Shown piece by piece: positions 52,099 to 62,109 of a stretch of DNA of 64,000 bases; the stretch's first letter is position 1; each line of letters starts with the position of its first letter. A model generated the notes under the pieces. It saw only the letters and a program-made list of their open reading frames with translations, searched no databases and was not told the origin of the DNA. This DNA is from Nitrospira sp. (GTDB lineage Bacteria; Nitrospirota; Nitrospiria; Nitrospirales; Nitrospiraceae): assembly GCA_024760525.1 (NCBI GenBank), contig CP060499.1, forward strand, positions 1,550,001-1,614,000, given 5' to 3'. A program made the position numbers and the translations under genes.

Positions 52099-54525
52099 AT
52101 GTTCGAACGATTCACGGACAAAGGTCGAAAGATCATCATCCTCGCGCGGGAAGAGGCCGAACGGCACCAAAACGACTATCTCGGGACCGAACACCTCGTT
52201 TTGGCCATACTTCGTGAGTCCGATGGTATCGCCCTTATGATCTTGAAAAAGATGGGTCTTTCCACCGAACAGATCCGGCTTGAAATCGAGCGAAACCTAC
52301 CTGGTGGCGGGACCACCATGACGTTTGGTGAAATCCCCTTCAGCCCACGAGTGAAGAAAGTGATCGAATACGGAGTGGAGGAGGCCCGCCTCCTTGGCCA
52401 TAATCACATCGGGAGTGAGCATCTTCTCCTTGGTCTTCTTCGGGAAGAAGAGGGGATCGGGGGAAAAATTCTTCGGAGCTTGGGCGCGAACCTGTTAACG
52501 GCCAGGCAGCTGACGGTCACGTTTTTGCGAAAGTCTGCTCCACGTGAGCGTGACCGGAAGAGCAATACTCCCGCTCTCGACGAATTCGGCCGGGATCTGA
52601 CTCAGTTGGCCCAAGAAGGTCAACTGGATCCGGTGATCGGCCGGGCCGATGAAATCGAGCGTGTTCTACAGATTCTGAGTCGAAGAAGCAAAAACAATCC
52701 CGTGCTGATCGGCGAATCCGGTGTCGGGAAAACTGCAATTGTCGAAGGACTGGCCCAGAGGATCGTGCAGTCTGAAGTCCCCGACAATTTGCTCTCTCGC
52801 CGGGTCATTGCGCTCGATCTGGGCTCTCTCGTGGCCGGTACCAAGTATCGTGGGCAATTTGAAGAGCGTCTCAAGGTCGTCATGAAGGAGATCGTCCAAG
52901 CCGGCAATATCATCATCTTTATCGACGAACTCCATACACTGGTCGGGGCAGGAGCCGCCGAGGGGTCTATCGACGCCTCGAATATGCTCAAGCCGGCGCT
53001 TTCGCGGGGTGAGATTCAGTGCATTGGAGCCACGACCTTGGATGAGTACCGCAAGCACATTGAAAAAGACGGGGCATTGAAACGTCGATTCCAGCCGATT
53101 CATGTACAACCGCCGAATCTCGACGAAACTGTGCGTATCATTCAAGGGCTTCGGGATCGATACGAAGAACATCACGGAGTAGAGATCACGGAAGATGCGA
53201 TCGTCGAGGCCGTGAAGTTGTCCGACCGGTATATCACCGACCGGTTCTTGCCCGACAAGGCGATCGATTTGATCGACGAAACCGGGTCGCGGGCCAAGCT
53301 CCAAACGTATGCCCTGCCCTCCGAGTTGAAAGCGATGGAGCAAGAGCTCAAGAAAGTTGCTCGAGAGAAGGAACTCTCCATCTCTATGCAGAATTTCGAG
53401 GAGGCGGTGCGGCATCGTGAGGAAGAGGAGCGGTTGCGCAAGCTGCTGGACGAATCGAAGCGCGAGTGGAAAAAGAGCCAGGAAAAGAACAAGCCGGTGA
53501 TTGGCAAAGAAGACGTCGCCTATGTTGTCTCAAAAATGACCGGTATTCCGCTCTTCAAATTGGAGGAGGAGGAGTCCAACAAGCTGTTGCGGATGGAGGA
53601 GTTTCTCCACAAGCGAGTGGTGGGTCAAAATGAGGCAATTTCGGCGGTCGCCCGCGCCATCCGCCGTTCCCGCGCCGGCTTGAAGGAAGCCCGGAAACCG
53701 ATTGGCTCATTCATCTTCCTGGGCCCGACAGGGGTCGGAAAAACAGAGCTGGCCAGGACGCTGGCAGAGTTTCTGTTCAACAGCGAGGATGCGTTGATCC
53801 GTGTAGATATGTCCGAGTACCAGGAGAAATTTACGAGTTCTCGTCTCTTCGGCGCACCCCCTGGCTATGTCGGGTACGAAGAAGGCGGGCAGCTGACCGA
53901 AAAAGTTCGCCGACGACCGTATTCCGTCGTCTTGTTCGATGAAATCGAGAAGGCCCATCCTGATGTGTTCAACGTTTTGCTTCAGGTGTTGGACGACGGC
54001 GTGTTGACCGATAGTCTTGGGCGAAAAGTCGATTTCAAGAATACAGTGGTCATTATGACGTCCAATATCGGGACCAAGATGATTCAAAAAGGCGTGTCTC
54101 TTGGTTTTCAGAGTACGGAAGGCGAAGCCGCCCGTCGGAAAAAGGAAGAAGTACTCGGGGAACTCCGGAAGTCGTTCAGTCCTGAGTTCTTGAACCGAAT
54201 TGATGAGATCGTCATTTTCCATCAGCTCGAGAAAGAGCAGCTCTACAGCATCCTGGATATTCTCCTCCGCGAGCTGAATCTTCGCTTGTTGGACAAGGGG
54301 ATTGAGATCGAGGTGGATGACGAAGTCAAGCAATGGCTCATTAAGGAAGGGTATGAGCCGCTGTATGGAGCGAGGCCGATGCGGCGGGCTATCCAACGTG
54401 CCATCGGCGACCCGCTCTCTGATGAGCTCATCAGAGGACGTTTCAAGGAGAGTCGCAAGGTGAAAGTGGTTCTTCGGGATGGGGCTCCGACCTTTATTGA
54501 GCAGGAGGCTATGGCTGGAGTGTAG
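52099..54525 (+). CDS. clpC: ATP-dependent Clp protease ATPase subunit ClpC
   Basis: The product has 808 aa with AGAAGGAGG before ATG 52099. It unfolds substrates for ClpP. Order: double N-terminal repeat (about 1-145), first AAA+ (Walker A GESGVGKTA near 207), a coiled-coil middle domain (about 400-480, with the UvrB-like REEEERLRKLLDESK) that marks ClpC, and a second AAA+ (GPTGVGKTE near 545). The ClpP loop tripeptide LGF is in GVSLGFQS. A strong terminator follows. The ClpP gene is not in this window. Confidence 0.96.
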   Translation: MFERFTDKGRKIIILAREEAERHQNDYLGTEHLVLAILRESDGIALMILKKMGLSTEQIRLEIERNLPGGGTTMTFGEIPFSPRVKKVIEYGVEEARLLGHNHIGSEHLLLGLLREEEGIGGKILRSLGANLLTARQLTVTFLRKSAPRERDRKSNTPALDEFGRDLTQLAQEGQLDPVIGRADEIERVLQILSRRSKNNPVLIGESGVGKTAIVEGLAQRIVQSEVPDNLLSRRVIALDLGSLVAGTKYRGQFEERLKVVMKEIVQAGNIIIFIDELHTLVGAGAAEGSIDASNMLKPALSRGEIQCIGATTLDEYRKHIEKDGALKRRFQPIHVQPPNLDETVRIIQGLRDRYEEHHGVEITEDAIVEAVKLSDRYITDRFLPDKAIDLIDETGSRAKLQTYALPSELKAMEQELKKVAREKELSISMQNFEEAVRHREEEERLRKLLDESKREWKKSQEKNKPVIGKEDVAYVVSKMTGIPLFKLEEEESNKLLRMEEFLHKRVVGQNEAISAVARAIRRSRAGLKEARKPIGSFIFLGPTGVGKTELARTLAEFLFNSEDALIRVDMSEYQEKFTSSRLFGAPPGYVGYEEGGQLTEKVRRRPYSVVLFDEIEKAHPDVFNVLLQVLDDGVLTDSLGRKVDFKNTVVIMTSNIGTKMIQKGVSLGFQSTEGEAARRKKEEVLGELRKSFSPEFLNRIDEIVIFHQLEKEQLYSILDILLRELNLRLLDKGIEIEVDDEVKQWLIKEGYEPLYGARPMRRAIQRAIGDPLSDELIRGRFKESRKVKVVLRDGAPTFIEQEAMAGV

Positions 54526-54566
54526 TATCCTTCGTGATTGTGACGAGCCCGATGCAATCATTGAGT

Positions 54567-54600
54567 GGCCTCTGCGGCGGATCGCTGCAGAGGCCGTTTT
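54567..54600 (+). terminator. Rho-independent terminator of clpC
   Basis: A stem of about 12 bp (GGCCTCTGC/GCAGAGGCC plus three inner pairs) with a 5-nt loop spans 54567-54595, then GTTTTGTTCC. It is 41 bp past the clpC stop. It also marks the frame upstream of tsaD ATG 54632 as non-coding. Confidence 0.8.
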
Positions 54601-54631
54601 GTTCCTCGCTCCTCCTCGGTTTCCTCGTACC

Positions 54632-55750
54632 ATGATGCGTCTTCCTTTCAAACAACCGAAGCTTACGTACCAAGCCGAGTGGAATCACGGGCCGATTCTC
54701 GGCATTGAGTCCTCATGCGATGAGACGGCTGCAGCCGTACTCGATCGCGAGGGGACCGTGCTTTCCAACGTCGTCTCTTCACAAGTGGCCGTCCATGAAA
54801 GATTTGGGGGCGTTGTTCCTGAATTGGCGGCACGCGCGCATCTTGGCAGCATCGACACGGTCGTCAAAGAGGCCTTGGGAACCGCCCAGGTCTTGAAAAC
54901 TGATCTTGCTGCTGTGGCCGTCACTCAAGGCCCCGGACTCGCCGGCGCACTCCTGGTGGGGGTCAACTACGCCAAAGCCTTAAGCTACGGATTGGGCATT
55001 CCTATCATCGGGGTCAATCATCTACAGGGCCATATCGCTTCGGCTTGGCTTGCCGATCCGACGTTTCCTCTGCCCTGCATCGTCCTGGTCGTATCCGGTG
55101 GGCATACTCATCTCTATCGCCGTGATCCGGATGGTCGGTGCGCTCTGCTCGGACGCACTCGCGACGATGCGGCCGGTGAAGCGTTCGATAAAGGCGCCCA
55201 GATGCTTGGTCTAGGGTATCCAGGTGGACCTGCTGTTGATCGCATCGCACGTTCCGGTGATCCACAGGCCATTCGATTTCCTCGATTCCATCAGGCAAAG
55301 AACAGCCTTGAGTTCAGTTTCAGCGGTCTCAAGACGTCTTTGCTCTATCGGCTGCGGGACATGGCTGCGCCTCTGCGGCCTGGGCAGATCGCCGACTTGG
55401 CGGCAGGCTATCAAGAAGCGATCGTCCAGGTGTTAGTCACGAAAGCCTTCGCTGCTCTTAAGCAGTCGAACCTGTGTGCGCTTGCCGTGGTGGGAGGCGT
55501 CTCGGCGAACTCACGATTGCGGGCCGTCTTACGCGAACGTGCGGCGCGTGAGCAGATCCGTCTGTCGCTGCCGACGGCCGAGTACTGTACCGACAATGCC
55601 GCCATGATCGCTTCAGCCGGGCGTCAGTTGCTCATGGGTGGAGCAGGACTATCCTTGAATTTTGACATCAGCCCGATGGAGGCTTCCACGGTTCTCGATG
55701 GGGAATGCCGCATGGCTGTCCCCGACAGAAGGGAGACAGCCTATTACTGA
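54632..55750 (+). CDS. tsaD: tRNA N6-adenosine threonylcarbamoyltransferase TsaD
   Basis: The product has 372 aa from ATG 54632; a frame reaching 54479 would run through the clpC terminator. TsaD attaches threonylcarbamoyl to A37 of ANN-decoding tRNAs. It has GPILGIESSCDETAAAVLD, the Fe-binding HLQGHIASAW, VVSGGHTHLYR, and AGEAFDKGAQMLGLGYPGG. About 20 residues precede the usual start. hflX overlaps the 3' end. TsaB is at 43503. Confidence 0.94.
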   Translation: MMRLPFKQPKLTYQAEWNHGPILGIESSCDETAAAVLDREGTVLSNVVSSQVAVHERFGGVVPELAARAHLGSIDTVVKEALGTAQVLKTDLAAVAVTQGPGLAGALLVGVNYAKALSYGLGIPIIGVNHLQGHIASAWLADPTFPLPCIVLVVSGGHTHLYRRDPDGRCALLGRTRDDAAGEAFDKGAQMLGLGYPGGPAVDRIARSGDPQAIRFPRFHQAKNSLEFSFSGLKTSLLYRLRDMAAPLRPGQIADLAAGYQEAIVQVLVTKAFAALKQSNLCALAVVGGVSANSRLRAVLRERAAREQIRLSLPTAEYCTDNAAMIASAGRQLLMGGAGLSLNFDISPMEASTVLDGECRMAVPDRRETAYY

Positions 55751-57437
55751 TATCCGTGGTCATCTCACAGGTCTGCGTGCCGGCCAAGTGGGGTCACTCG
55801 AACGACTCTACCGCCGAAGGGTCCCCAGTGACAAACTCATTTCACCGGAACTGGCCAAAGCTATGGCGCAACTCACTCTAGAGATTCGCCGGCCGCTCGG
55901 TGTGCTGCTGACGCGACGGGGCCAAGTTCAAGAAGTGATCGTGGGTACGGAGTTGACGCTGTCTTCGACGACCCTGACTCTGTTCCGTGCGGGAACTCGA
56001 TCTCTTCGTGGTCTGCGGTTCATTCGGACGCAACTACATGACAACCCGTTAAACCAGGAGCTGCTCACCGATCTCGCATTCTTACGGCTTGACCTGGTCG
56101 CGGTCCTTTCCATTGAGGAGGACGGTAGGCTAGGCCATCTGTACATGGCGCATTTGCTCCCGCCCAGTTCGACTGGTCAATTGTTCAAGGTGCACAAGGC
56201 TGTCCCTTTTCACAACCTGACCATGAGGTTCGACGAGTTTATTGACGAACTCGAAGCTGAGCTTCAGCAGGTCCGGGCGCACCACGCGGTTGAAAAGGGC
56301 AAGGAGTCAGCGATCTTGGTCAGCGCCTCTGTGAAGAGTCGAACGGAGCAAGAAGAACATTTGGCTGAACTGGCGGAGCTGGCTACGTCCGCCGATGTCA
56401 CGGTGATCGACCGCATGACACAACGAACCGGGGATGGGCATCAGCGGTATCTTCTCGGCAGTGGCAAGATGAAGGACGTACTGATTCAGACGCTGCATCG
56501 GGGCGCCGATATGGTGATTTTCGATCAAACGCTGTCGCCGGCTCAACTGCGAGCGATTTTGGAAATGACCGATATCAAAGTGATCGACCGCACACAGCTG
56601 ATTTTGGACATCTTTGCTCGGCGAGCGCACAGTCGCGAGGGCAAGGTACAAGTAGAGCTGGCACAATTGCGGTACCTGCTCCCACGATTATCCGGAAAGG
56701 GTACGCAACTGTCTCGTCTGGGCGGTGGCATCGGCACTCGTGGGCCAGGGGAAACAAAATTGGAGACCGATCGCCGCCGGGTACGCGATCGCATTACGCA
56801 TTTGGAGCGAGAGCTGGAGCAGTTTACGCGGCATCAAGACCGACGGCGGTCCCGCCGTGGCCGGTATGGCCTTCCCGTTGTGTCTCTCGTCGGGTATACG
56901 AACGCGGGTAAGTCGACGCTGCTCAATGTGCTGACGAAAAGTCAGGTTTCGGCTCAAAACAGATTGTTTGAAACGCTCGACACGACCAGCCGACGCCTGC
57001 GGTTCCCGGAGGATCGCGAAATCATTATTACGGACACCGTAGGGTTCATCCGGGATCTTCCACAGGAATTGGTCGGAGCCTTTCGGACCACACTTGATGA
57101 ACTACGGGAGGCAGATCTCTTGCTTCATGTTGTCGATATCAGCGCCGCGGACATCGACGTTCAGATCACCGCCGTCGTGGCTATTCTCGAGGAGCTGCAG
57201 TTGACGACAATACCGCGATTGCTCGTGTTCAATAAGTGTGATCAAGCACCTTCGCAGCAAGTCGAATTGCTCTGTCGACGTTACGACGCCATTGGGATTT
57301 CGGCCATCCAGCCCTCCACGCTTCATCCTCTCCTGGCGAGACTGGAGACACACGTCAGAGCTCTGCCGATCGCGGAAGATCGGATGTCCGGCACGGCATT
57401 GCAGGACGATGCACTGGCCCTTGCATCTCGTCGGTAA
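55698..57437 (+). CDS. hflX: GTPase HflX (long form)
   Basis: The product has 579 aa. HflX is a ribosome-binding GTPase that rescues stalled or heat-damaged ribosomes. The N-terminal domain (about 1-195) is the extra segment seen in long HflX forms. The core has GSGKMKDVL, VIDRTQLILDIFARRAHSREGKVQVELAQLRYLLPRL, GGIGTRGPGETKLETDRR, P-loop GYTNAGKSTLLN and DTVGFIRDLPQELVGAFRTTL. ATG 55698 overlaps tsaD by 53 bp; a later GTG could be the real start. Confidence 0.9.
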   Translation: MGNAAWLSPTEGRQPITDIRGHLTGLRAGQVGSLERLYRRRVPSDKLISPELAKAMAQLTLEIRRPLGVLLTRRGQVQEVIVGTELTLSSTTLTLFRAGTRSLRGLRFIRTQLHDNPLNQELLTDLAFLRLDLVAVLSIEEDGRLGHLYMAHLLPPSSTGQLFKVHKAVPFHNLTMRFDEFIDELEAELQQVRAHHAVEKGKESAILVSASVKSRTEQEEHLAELAELATSADVTVIDRMTQRTGDGHQRYLLGSGKMKDVLIQTLHRGADMVIFDQTLSPAQLRAILEMTDIKVIDRTQLILDIFARRAHSREGKVQVELAQLRYLLPRLSGKGTQLSRLGGGIGTRGPGETKLETDRRRVRDRITHLERELEQFTRHQDRRRSRRGRYGLPVVSLVGYTNAGKSTLLNVLTKSQVSAQNRLFETLDTTSRRLRFPEDREIIITDTVGFIRDLPQELVGAFRTTLDELREADLLLHVVDISAADIDVQITAVVAILEELQLTTIPRLLVFNKCDQAPSQQVELLCRRYDAIGISAIQPSTLHPLLARLETHVRALPIAEDRMSGTALQDDALALASRR

Positions 57438-57458
57438 CCGCTGCACAATCAGCCCGCC

Positions 57459-58124
57459 GTGAAGAAGGCTCAACACACGAATGCACCGCCTGCACCGGAC
57501 CGTCCGGCTCAGATCGCCATAAACTTGCGCCGTGCTATGCCGACGACAAAAGTCGAATTGGCATACCGATCTCCATGGCAGTTGTTGGTGGCGACAATTC
57601 TTTCTGCGCAATGCACCGATCTGAGAGTCAATCAAGTGACGCCTGCACTGTTCAAGCGGTATGCCACGCCTCGTGCAATGGCCAAGGCGATGCCGACGGA
57701 GCTTGAGGGGCTGATCAGATCGACCGGTTTTTATAAGAACAAAGCGAAGAACCTAGTCGGCTGTGCGCAGGCCATCAGCACACGTTTTGGCGGCCAGGTG
57801 CCGGACACGATGGAGGAACTCACTTCGATTCCCGGGGTCGGGAGAAAAACCGCCAACGTGCTCCTTGGAGCGGCTTTTGGAAAGCCAGCCCTCGTGGTTG
57901 ATACGCATGTGAAACGAGTGGCCAACCGCTTGGCTATGACACGTTCCAACGATCCGGAACAGATTGAGCGGGACCTCCAATCCCTTTATCCGCAAGCCCA
58001 GTGGACGGACGTGTCGCAACGGATATTGCTTCATGGGAGGTATGTCTGCCTCGCGCGGAAGCCTCGCTGCGCGGTCTGCCCGATTTTCGATGTCTGTGGG
58101 TGGGAAGGAAAACGGTTGAAATGA
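57459..58124 (+). CDS. nth: Endonuclease III
   Basis: The product has 221 aa from a GTG start. It is a DNA N-glycosylase/AP lyase for oxidised pyrimidines. Helix-hairpin-helix LTSIPGVGRKTANVLL contains the catalytic Lys, the catalytic Asp is in VVDTHVKRVANRL, and the 4Fe-4S ligands follow C-x6-C-x2-C-x5-C (CLARKPRCAVCPIFDVC). The yicC start overlaps its stop (ATGA). Confidence 0.95.
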   Translation: MKKAQHTNAPPAPDRPAQIAINLRRAMPTTKVELAYRSPWQLLVATILSAQCTDLRVNQVTPALFKRYATPRAMAKAMPTELEGLIRSTGFYKNKAKNLVGCAQAISTRFGGQVPDTMEELTSIPGVGRKTANVLLGAAFGKPALVVDTHVKRVANRLAMTRSNDPEQIERDLQSLYPQAQWTDVSQRILLHGRYVCLARKPRCAVCPIFDVCGWEGKRLK

Positions 58125-58999
58125 TTAAAAGCATGACTGGATTTGGCCGGCGACAGGGAGTGTGGTCCGATGGGACGGTCACCGTAGAAGTGAAGTCGGT
58201 CAATCATCGTTTCCTTGAAATGTCCATTCGTCTGCCGAAATTGCTGAACCTTTTGGAAGAAGTATTTCGGAAGACCATTCAACAGCATTGTGCGCGTGGA
58301 AGAGTGGATGTCACGGTGTTGCTGCAAGGGGGGCGTGGCAATGCTCGCGCCTTGCAGCTTGACGCTGGATTGGCGAAACAGTACCATCACGCTCTTCGCG
58401 CACTCCAGCGGACGTTGAAGCTGAAAGGCTCCATCGACATCGGGCTGATAGCGGGGTTCCGAGATATTCTTGCGTTTTCTGATCAGCCGACCGACGATCC
58501 CAAACTCGCAAAATTGGTGGAAAAACTTGGGCTGAAGGCCGTGCTCGATATGGCAAGCATGCGTAAAAAGGAGGGTGAGCTCCTCGCGCAGGATATTCTG
58601 GCCAGACTCAACCATTTGCGTGAATGCAAGACGGCGGTCTCGGCTCGTGCACCGCATGTCGCGGGGGAAACCTTTGATCGTATGAAGCTGCGAGTCGAGA
58701 AGTTATTGGGAGATGCTATCCCGGATCTTCCCCGACTCAATCAGGAACTGGCCACGTATGCCGACCGGTGCGACATTACAGAAGAATTGGTCAGACTAGA
58801 CGCGCATATGGTACAGTTTGACCGTACGATCAGAGGCACGGAGCCTGTCGGCAAGACGCTGGACTTCCTCCTTCAAGAGATGGGTCGGGAAGTCAATACG
58901 ATCGGATCGAAAGCCAACGACGCTGCGATCACGGCGGATGTCGTGCGAATGAAGGCAGAGCTTGAGCGGTTGCGTGAGCAGGTACAGAACGTCGAATGA
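58121..58999 (+). CDS. yicC: YicC-family endoribonuclease
   Basis: The product has 292 aa. MIKSMTGFGR is the family N-terminus, so ATG 58121 is used. The C-terminal DUF1732 region (DITEELVRLDAHMVQFDRTIRG.EPVGKTLDFLLQEMGREVNTIGSKANDA) is conserved. YicC/YloC proteins form ring hexamers with endoribonuclease activity. ATGA overlaps at both ends couple it to nth and gmk. Confidence 0.93.
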   Translation: MIKSMTGFGRRQGVWSDGTVTVEVKSVNHRFLEMSIRLPKLLNLLEEVFRKTIQQHCARGRVDVTVLLQGGRGNARALQLDAGLAKQYHHALRALQRTLKLKGSIDIGLIAGFRDILAFSDQPTDDPKLAKLVEKLGLKAVLDMASMRKKEGELLAQDILARLNHLRECKTAVSARAPHVAGETFDRMKLRVEKLLGDAIPDLPRLNQELATYADRCDITEELVRLDAHMVQFDRTIRGTEPVGKTLDFLLQEMGREVNTIGSKANDAAITADVVRMKAELERLREQVQNVE

Positions 59000-59712
59000 G
59001 CACGGCGATAACCACCAGTAATCCCCCTCCAGTCGTGACCGGGAAGCGGCAAGCTCCCGAGCGCCGGGGAATTCTGTACATCATTTCGGCTCCTTCAGGC
59101 GCGGGGAAGACGACCTTGTGCAAACAGATCGTGACCTCAGTTTCCGGGGTGTGGCATTCGGTATCGTTTACGACGAGAAAGCCGCGCCCGGGAGAAGAAC
59201 ACGGACGCGACTACTTCTTTATCGAAGAAAAAGTGTTTCACGATATGGTGGCGCGGAATGAATTCTTGGAATACGCGCATGTCTACAGCCATTGGTATGG
59301 AACCCCGCGGAAACCCCTGATGGACAGGATGGAGCAGGGTATCGACGTGTTGCTTGAGATCGATGTCCAAGGCGCCCTCCAGATCAAGAAGAAGTTCGAG
59401 GATGCCGTCTATATCTTCATTCTTCCTCCGTCCATGGACACGCTGCGTACTCGACTCCAAAGTCGGGGGTCGGATTCTCCGGATGAAATTGCACGCCGAT
59501 TGCGGAAGGTGAAAGAAGAGGTCTGGTGTTTCCGGGAGTACTATTACATTGTTCGTAACGACGATCTCGCGCAATCTCTTCGCGAGTTGCAAAGCATTTT
59601 TCTGGCGGAACGCTTGAAGACGAAACGCATGGACATGCATTGGCTGGAACAGAGCTTTATTCTGGAGAAAGAGACGAAACTCGACGATCGAGAACCATCA
59701 ACCACTGTCTAG
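58996..59712 (+). CDS. gmk: Guanylate kinase
   Basis: The product has 238 aa. It phosphorylates GMP to GDP. The P-loop is ISAPSGAGKTTLC, followed by SFTTRKPRPGEEHGRDYFFI and LEIDVQGALQIKKKF. An extra 25 residues precede the usual start and about 20 follow the end. It sits in the classic yicC-gmk-rpoZ-coaBC order. Confidence 0.95.
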   Translation: MSTAITTSNPPPVVTGKRQAPERRGILYIISAPSGAGKTTLCKQIVTSVSGVWHSVSFTTRKPRPGEEHGRDYFFIEEKVFHDMVARNEFLEYAHVYSHWYGTPRKPLMDRMEQGIDVLLEIDVQGALQIKKKFEDAVYIFILPPSMDTLRTRLQSRGSDSPDEIARRLRKVKEEVWCFREYYYIVRNDDLAQSLRELQSIFLAERLKTKRMDMHWLEQSFILEKETKLDDREPSTTV

Positions 59713-59731
59713 AAGAGGAGCGAGGCGGATT

Positions 59732-60091
59732 ATGATCGACATGCTGAGTTTGTTGCCGCAATACACAACTGATGAATTTGACTCCCGCCACCGATTGGTG
59801 ATCGTCGCCTCCCAACGCGCGAAGCACTTGACTCAAGGAGCCAAGCCTGCCGTGTCTTCTCGTTTTACGAAAGAAACGACCATCGCGCTTGATGAGGTGT
59901 TGAGGGGGCATGCCAGATATTTGACCGGCAAAGAGGCCCGCGATGCCATGAAGGAAGCCAAGCGCGGGAAGGAAGGCGAAACTGAGCGTATCGCGATGAT
60001 GACCGGTGAGGACGCCCGGGAGATCAAGAAAGAGCTCAGTGTGTATGTGGATGATACGGTCCAACCGACGGCAGCTCCGACCGAGGAGTAG
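59732..60091 (+). CDS. rpoZ: RNA polymerase omega subunit
   Basis: The product has 119 aa. The omega fold is indicated by SRHRLVIVASQRAKHLTQGAKP (residues 18-39) and the TTIALDEVLRG segment. Omega helps assemble and stabilise beta-prime and can bind ppGpp. The C-terminal half is longer than in E. coli and charged. Position directly after gmk supports the call. Confidence 0.9.
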   Translation: MIDMLSLLPQYTTDEFDSRHRLVIVASQRAKHLTQGAKPAVSSRFTKETTIALDEVLRGHARYLTGKEARDAMKEAKRGKEGETERIAMMTGEDAREIKKELSVYVDDTVQPTAAPTEE

Positions 60092-60094
60092 ACT

Positions 60095-61339
60095 GTGGAC
60101 GTCGCGCCATCGCAGACCAGTCTGAGGGGCAAGCGTCTTGCCTTGGGGATCACGGGAAGCATCGCTGCGTATAAAGCAGTCGGACTCCTTAGAGCCTTCA
60201 CACGCGAAGGTGCGACGGTGTCGGTCGTCATGACGCAGGCCGCCACGAAATTCGTGACTCCCCTGACGTTTGAGGTTCTCTCCGGCAGCCGGGTCACGAC
60301 GGATCTCTTTGAGGCTCATGAGGAGATGGCCCACCTCACGGTTCCTGAGCATGCCCATGCGATTATCGTGGCGCCGGCGACGGCGAATTTTCTCGCGAAG
60401 GCGGCTCTTGGACTGGCAGATGATGTACTGACCACCATGCTGTTGAGTGCTCGATGCCCGGTCATCATCGTTCCGGCCATGGACGGCGGCATGTGGACAC
60501 ATCCCACGGTCGTTCAACATGTGCACACGCTTCGATCTCGCGGTGTCGTCGTGCTCGATCCTGAGGTAGGACCGCTTGCCTCCGGACAGGTTGCCCAGGG
60601 GAGGCTTTCCTCAGAGTCCAGTATCTTGGATGCAGTCCACGCAGCCCTCATCCCTCAGCAGGATTGGCGGGGTCAACGAGTCTTGGTATCCGCCGGCCCA
60701 ACTCACGAACCGATCGATCCGGTGCGTTTTATTTCCAATCGTTCGTCCGGCAAAATGGGGTACGCAATTGCGGAAGCCGCGCGGGATCGAGGGGCTGAGG
60801 TCGTGTTGGTCACCGGCCCTTCGTTTCTAACTCCTCCGTCGGGAGTCACCACGGTTCGTGTGGGCACCGCCGGCGAAATGGCCGACGCGTTGTGTCGGCA
60901 GTTCTCTTCCTCCACGGTCCTGATCATGGCGGCGGCGGTCGCGGACTTTCGGCCCAAAATGCTTGCGGCACAAAAACTCAAAAAGCAGGGGAAATCCGAG
61001 ATCGTGTTGGAGCTTGAATCGACTCCGGACATTCTCACGATGTTATCTGCGCGGCGGACATCGCAAATCGTGGTTGGATTCGCGGCGGAAACGGAGCACG
61101 TGGTGTCTCATGCGAAGGACAAGATCAGAGGAAAGGGACTCGACCTCATCGTGGCCAACGATGTGACCCAAGCGGGAGCCGGCTTCGGGAGTGATGACAA
61201 CGCGGCGGTGATCCTCTCGGCTACGGGCGAAGAACGGGCGTTGCCTCTCATGTCCAAGCGTCGCCTGGCGGACGAAATACTGACTGCCGTGCACGACATG
61301 TGCGACATGTCGTCTCGTCGCGCATCCTTAGTGGAGTAA
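60095..61339 (+). CDS. coaBC: Bifunctional CoaBC (phosphopantothenoylcysteine synthetase/decarboxylase)
   Basis: The product has 414 aa from a GTG start 3 bp after rpoZ. Residues about 1-190 are the flavin-dependent decarboxylase (GITGSIAAYKAVGLLR, VAPATANFLAKAALGLADD, VPAMDGGMW). Residues about 195-400 are the CTP-dependent synthetase (VLVSAGPTHEPIDPVRFISNRSSGKMGYAIAEAA). It performs two steps of coenzyme A synthesis. Confidence 0.95.
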   Translation: MDVAPSQTSLRGKRLALGITGSIAAYKAVGLLRAFTREGATVSVVMTQAATKFVTPLTFEVLSGSRVTTDLFEAHEEMAHLTVPEHAHAIIVAPATANFLAKAALGLADDVLTTMLLSARCPVIIVPAMDGGMWTHPTVVQHVHTLRSRGVVVLDPEVGPLASGQVAQGRLSSESSILDAVHAALIPQQDWRGQRVLVSAGPTHEPIDPVRFISNRSSGKMGYAIAEAARDRGAEVVLVTGPSFLTPPSGVTTVRVGTAGEMADALCRQFSSSTVLIMAAAVADFRPKMLAAQKLKKQGKSEIVLELESTPDILTMLSARRTSQIVVGFAAETEHVVSHAKDKIRGKGLDLIVANDVTQAGAGFGSDDNAAVILSATGEERALPLMSKRRLADEILTAVHDMCDMSSRRASLVE

Positions 61340-61346
61340 ACGATCT

Positions 61347-62099
61347 ATGGCCCCGGGTTCGAAGAAGACAGGTAACGCCGACGAGATCGATCGACTGGCC
61401 TTAGCCTTTGCCAAAGAGCCAGGGTCCAAAGTCTTCATCCCTCTGGCGGAGGAGTACGGCAAAGCCGGCATGTGGGAAGAGGCAGTGGCCGTCCTTGAAG
61501 ACGGGCTGAAAACCTACCCAGGGTTCATTACGGCCATGGTGGCATTAGGTCGGGCCTACGAGCAGATGAATCAGCCGATCAAGGCGAAAGCTATCCTTGA
61601 GGAAGCCATAAAAGTCAGTCCCGATAATCTTCGTGCGCATCGCACATTGGCCAAGCTGTATGTAGCCCAAGGGGCCAAGGAGGCAGCCATTCGGTCCTGC
61701 AACGTCATTCTCGCCGTTAACCCACAGGACCAAGAGGCGTTATCCCTTCGTGCCGGTCTCGACGCATCAGGGGCTGATGGTACAAGTGAAGTGCAAGGAC
61801 AGTCGTCCGAGAAATCAGCCGACACGGCAAGCCTTGAAGCGGACCGTAGTCGGGGGGAACCGGTGACATCCGCCTTACGTGATGCCACGTTGCCCCCCAA
61901 CAGTGAAGCCGACACGTTGTCCGGCCAGGGGACTTTTTCAGAAGATCGACTTGTCTCTGCGACCGCCGTTACGACACCAAGTGCACAAGTGACCGGAAAT
62001 CCGGCCGTCACACAACTTGAGCAGTGGCTCACCTCCATTCAGGCACGTCGGCGAGACTCTCAAGCGCTTTCTCGCCCAAGCCCCAAAACTTCCTCGTGA
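61347..62099 (+). CDS. TPR-repeat protein
   Basis: The product has 250 aa. Residues about 20-140 hold three tetratricopeptide units (FIPLAEEYGKAGMWEEAVAVLEDGL, AMVALGRAYEQMNQPIKAKAILEEAI, AHRTLAKLYVAQGAKEAAIRSCNVIL). The rest is low-complexity and Ser/Thr/Ala-rich. No signal peptide. It follows coaBC by 7 bp and closes this operon; partner unknown. Confidence 0.85.
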   Translation: MAPGSKKTGNADEIDRLALAFAKEPGSKVFIPLAEEYGKAGMWEEAVAVLEDGLKTYPGFITAMVALGRAYEQMNQPIKAKAILEEAIKVSPDNLRAHRTLAKLYVAQGAKEAAIRSCNVILAVNPQDQEALSLRAGLDASGADGTSEVQGQSSEKSADTASLEADRSRGEPVTSALRDATLPPNSEADTLSGQGTFSEDRLVSATAVTTPSAQVTGNPAVTQLEQWLTSIQARRRDSQALSRPSPKTSS

Positions 62100-62109
62100 C
62101 TTCAACGGT

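Noticed and set aside
53707..54651. 314-codon minus-strand open frame
   Set aside because: Antisense to clpC and across its terminator; no domain.
59657..60526. 289-codon minus-strand open frame
   Set aside because: Antisense to gmk, rpoZ and coaBC; His/Arg-rich shadow composition.
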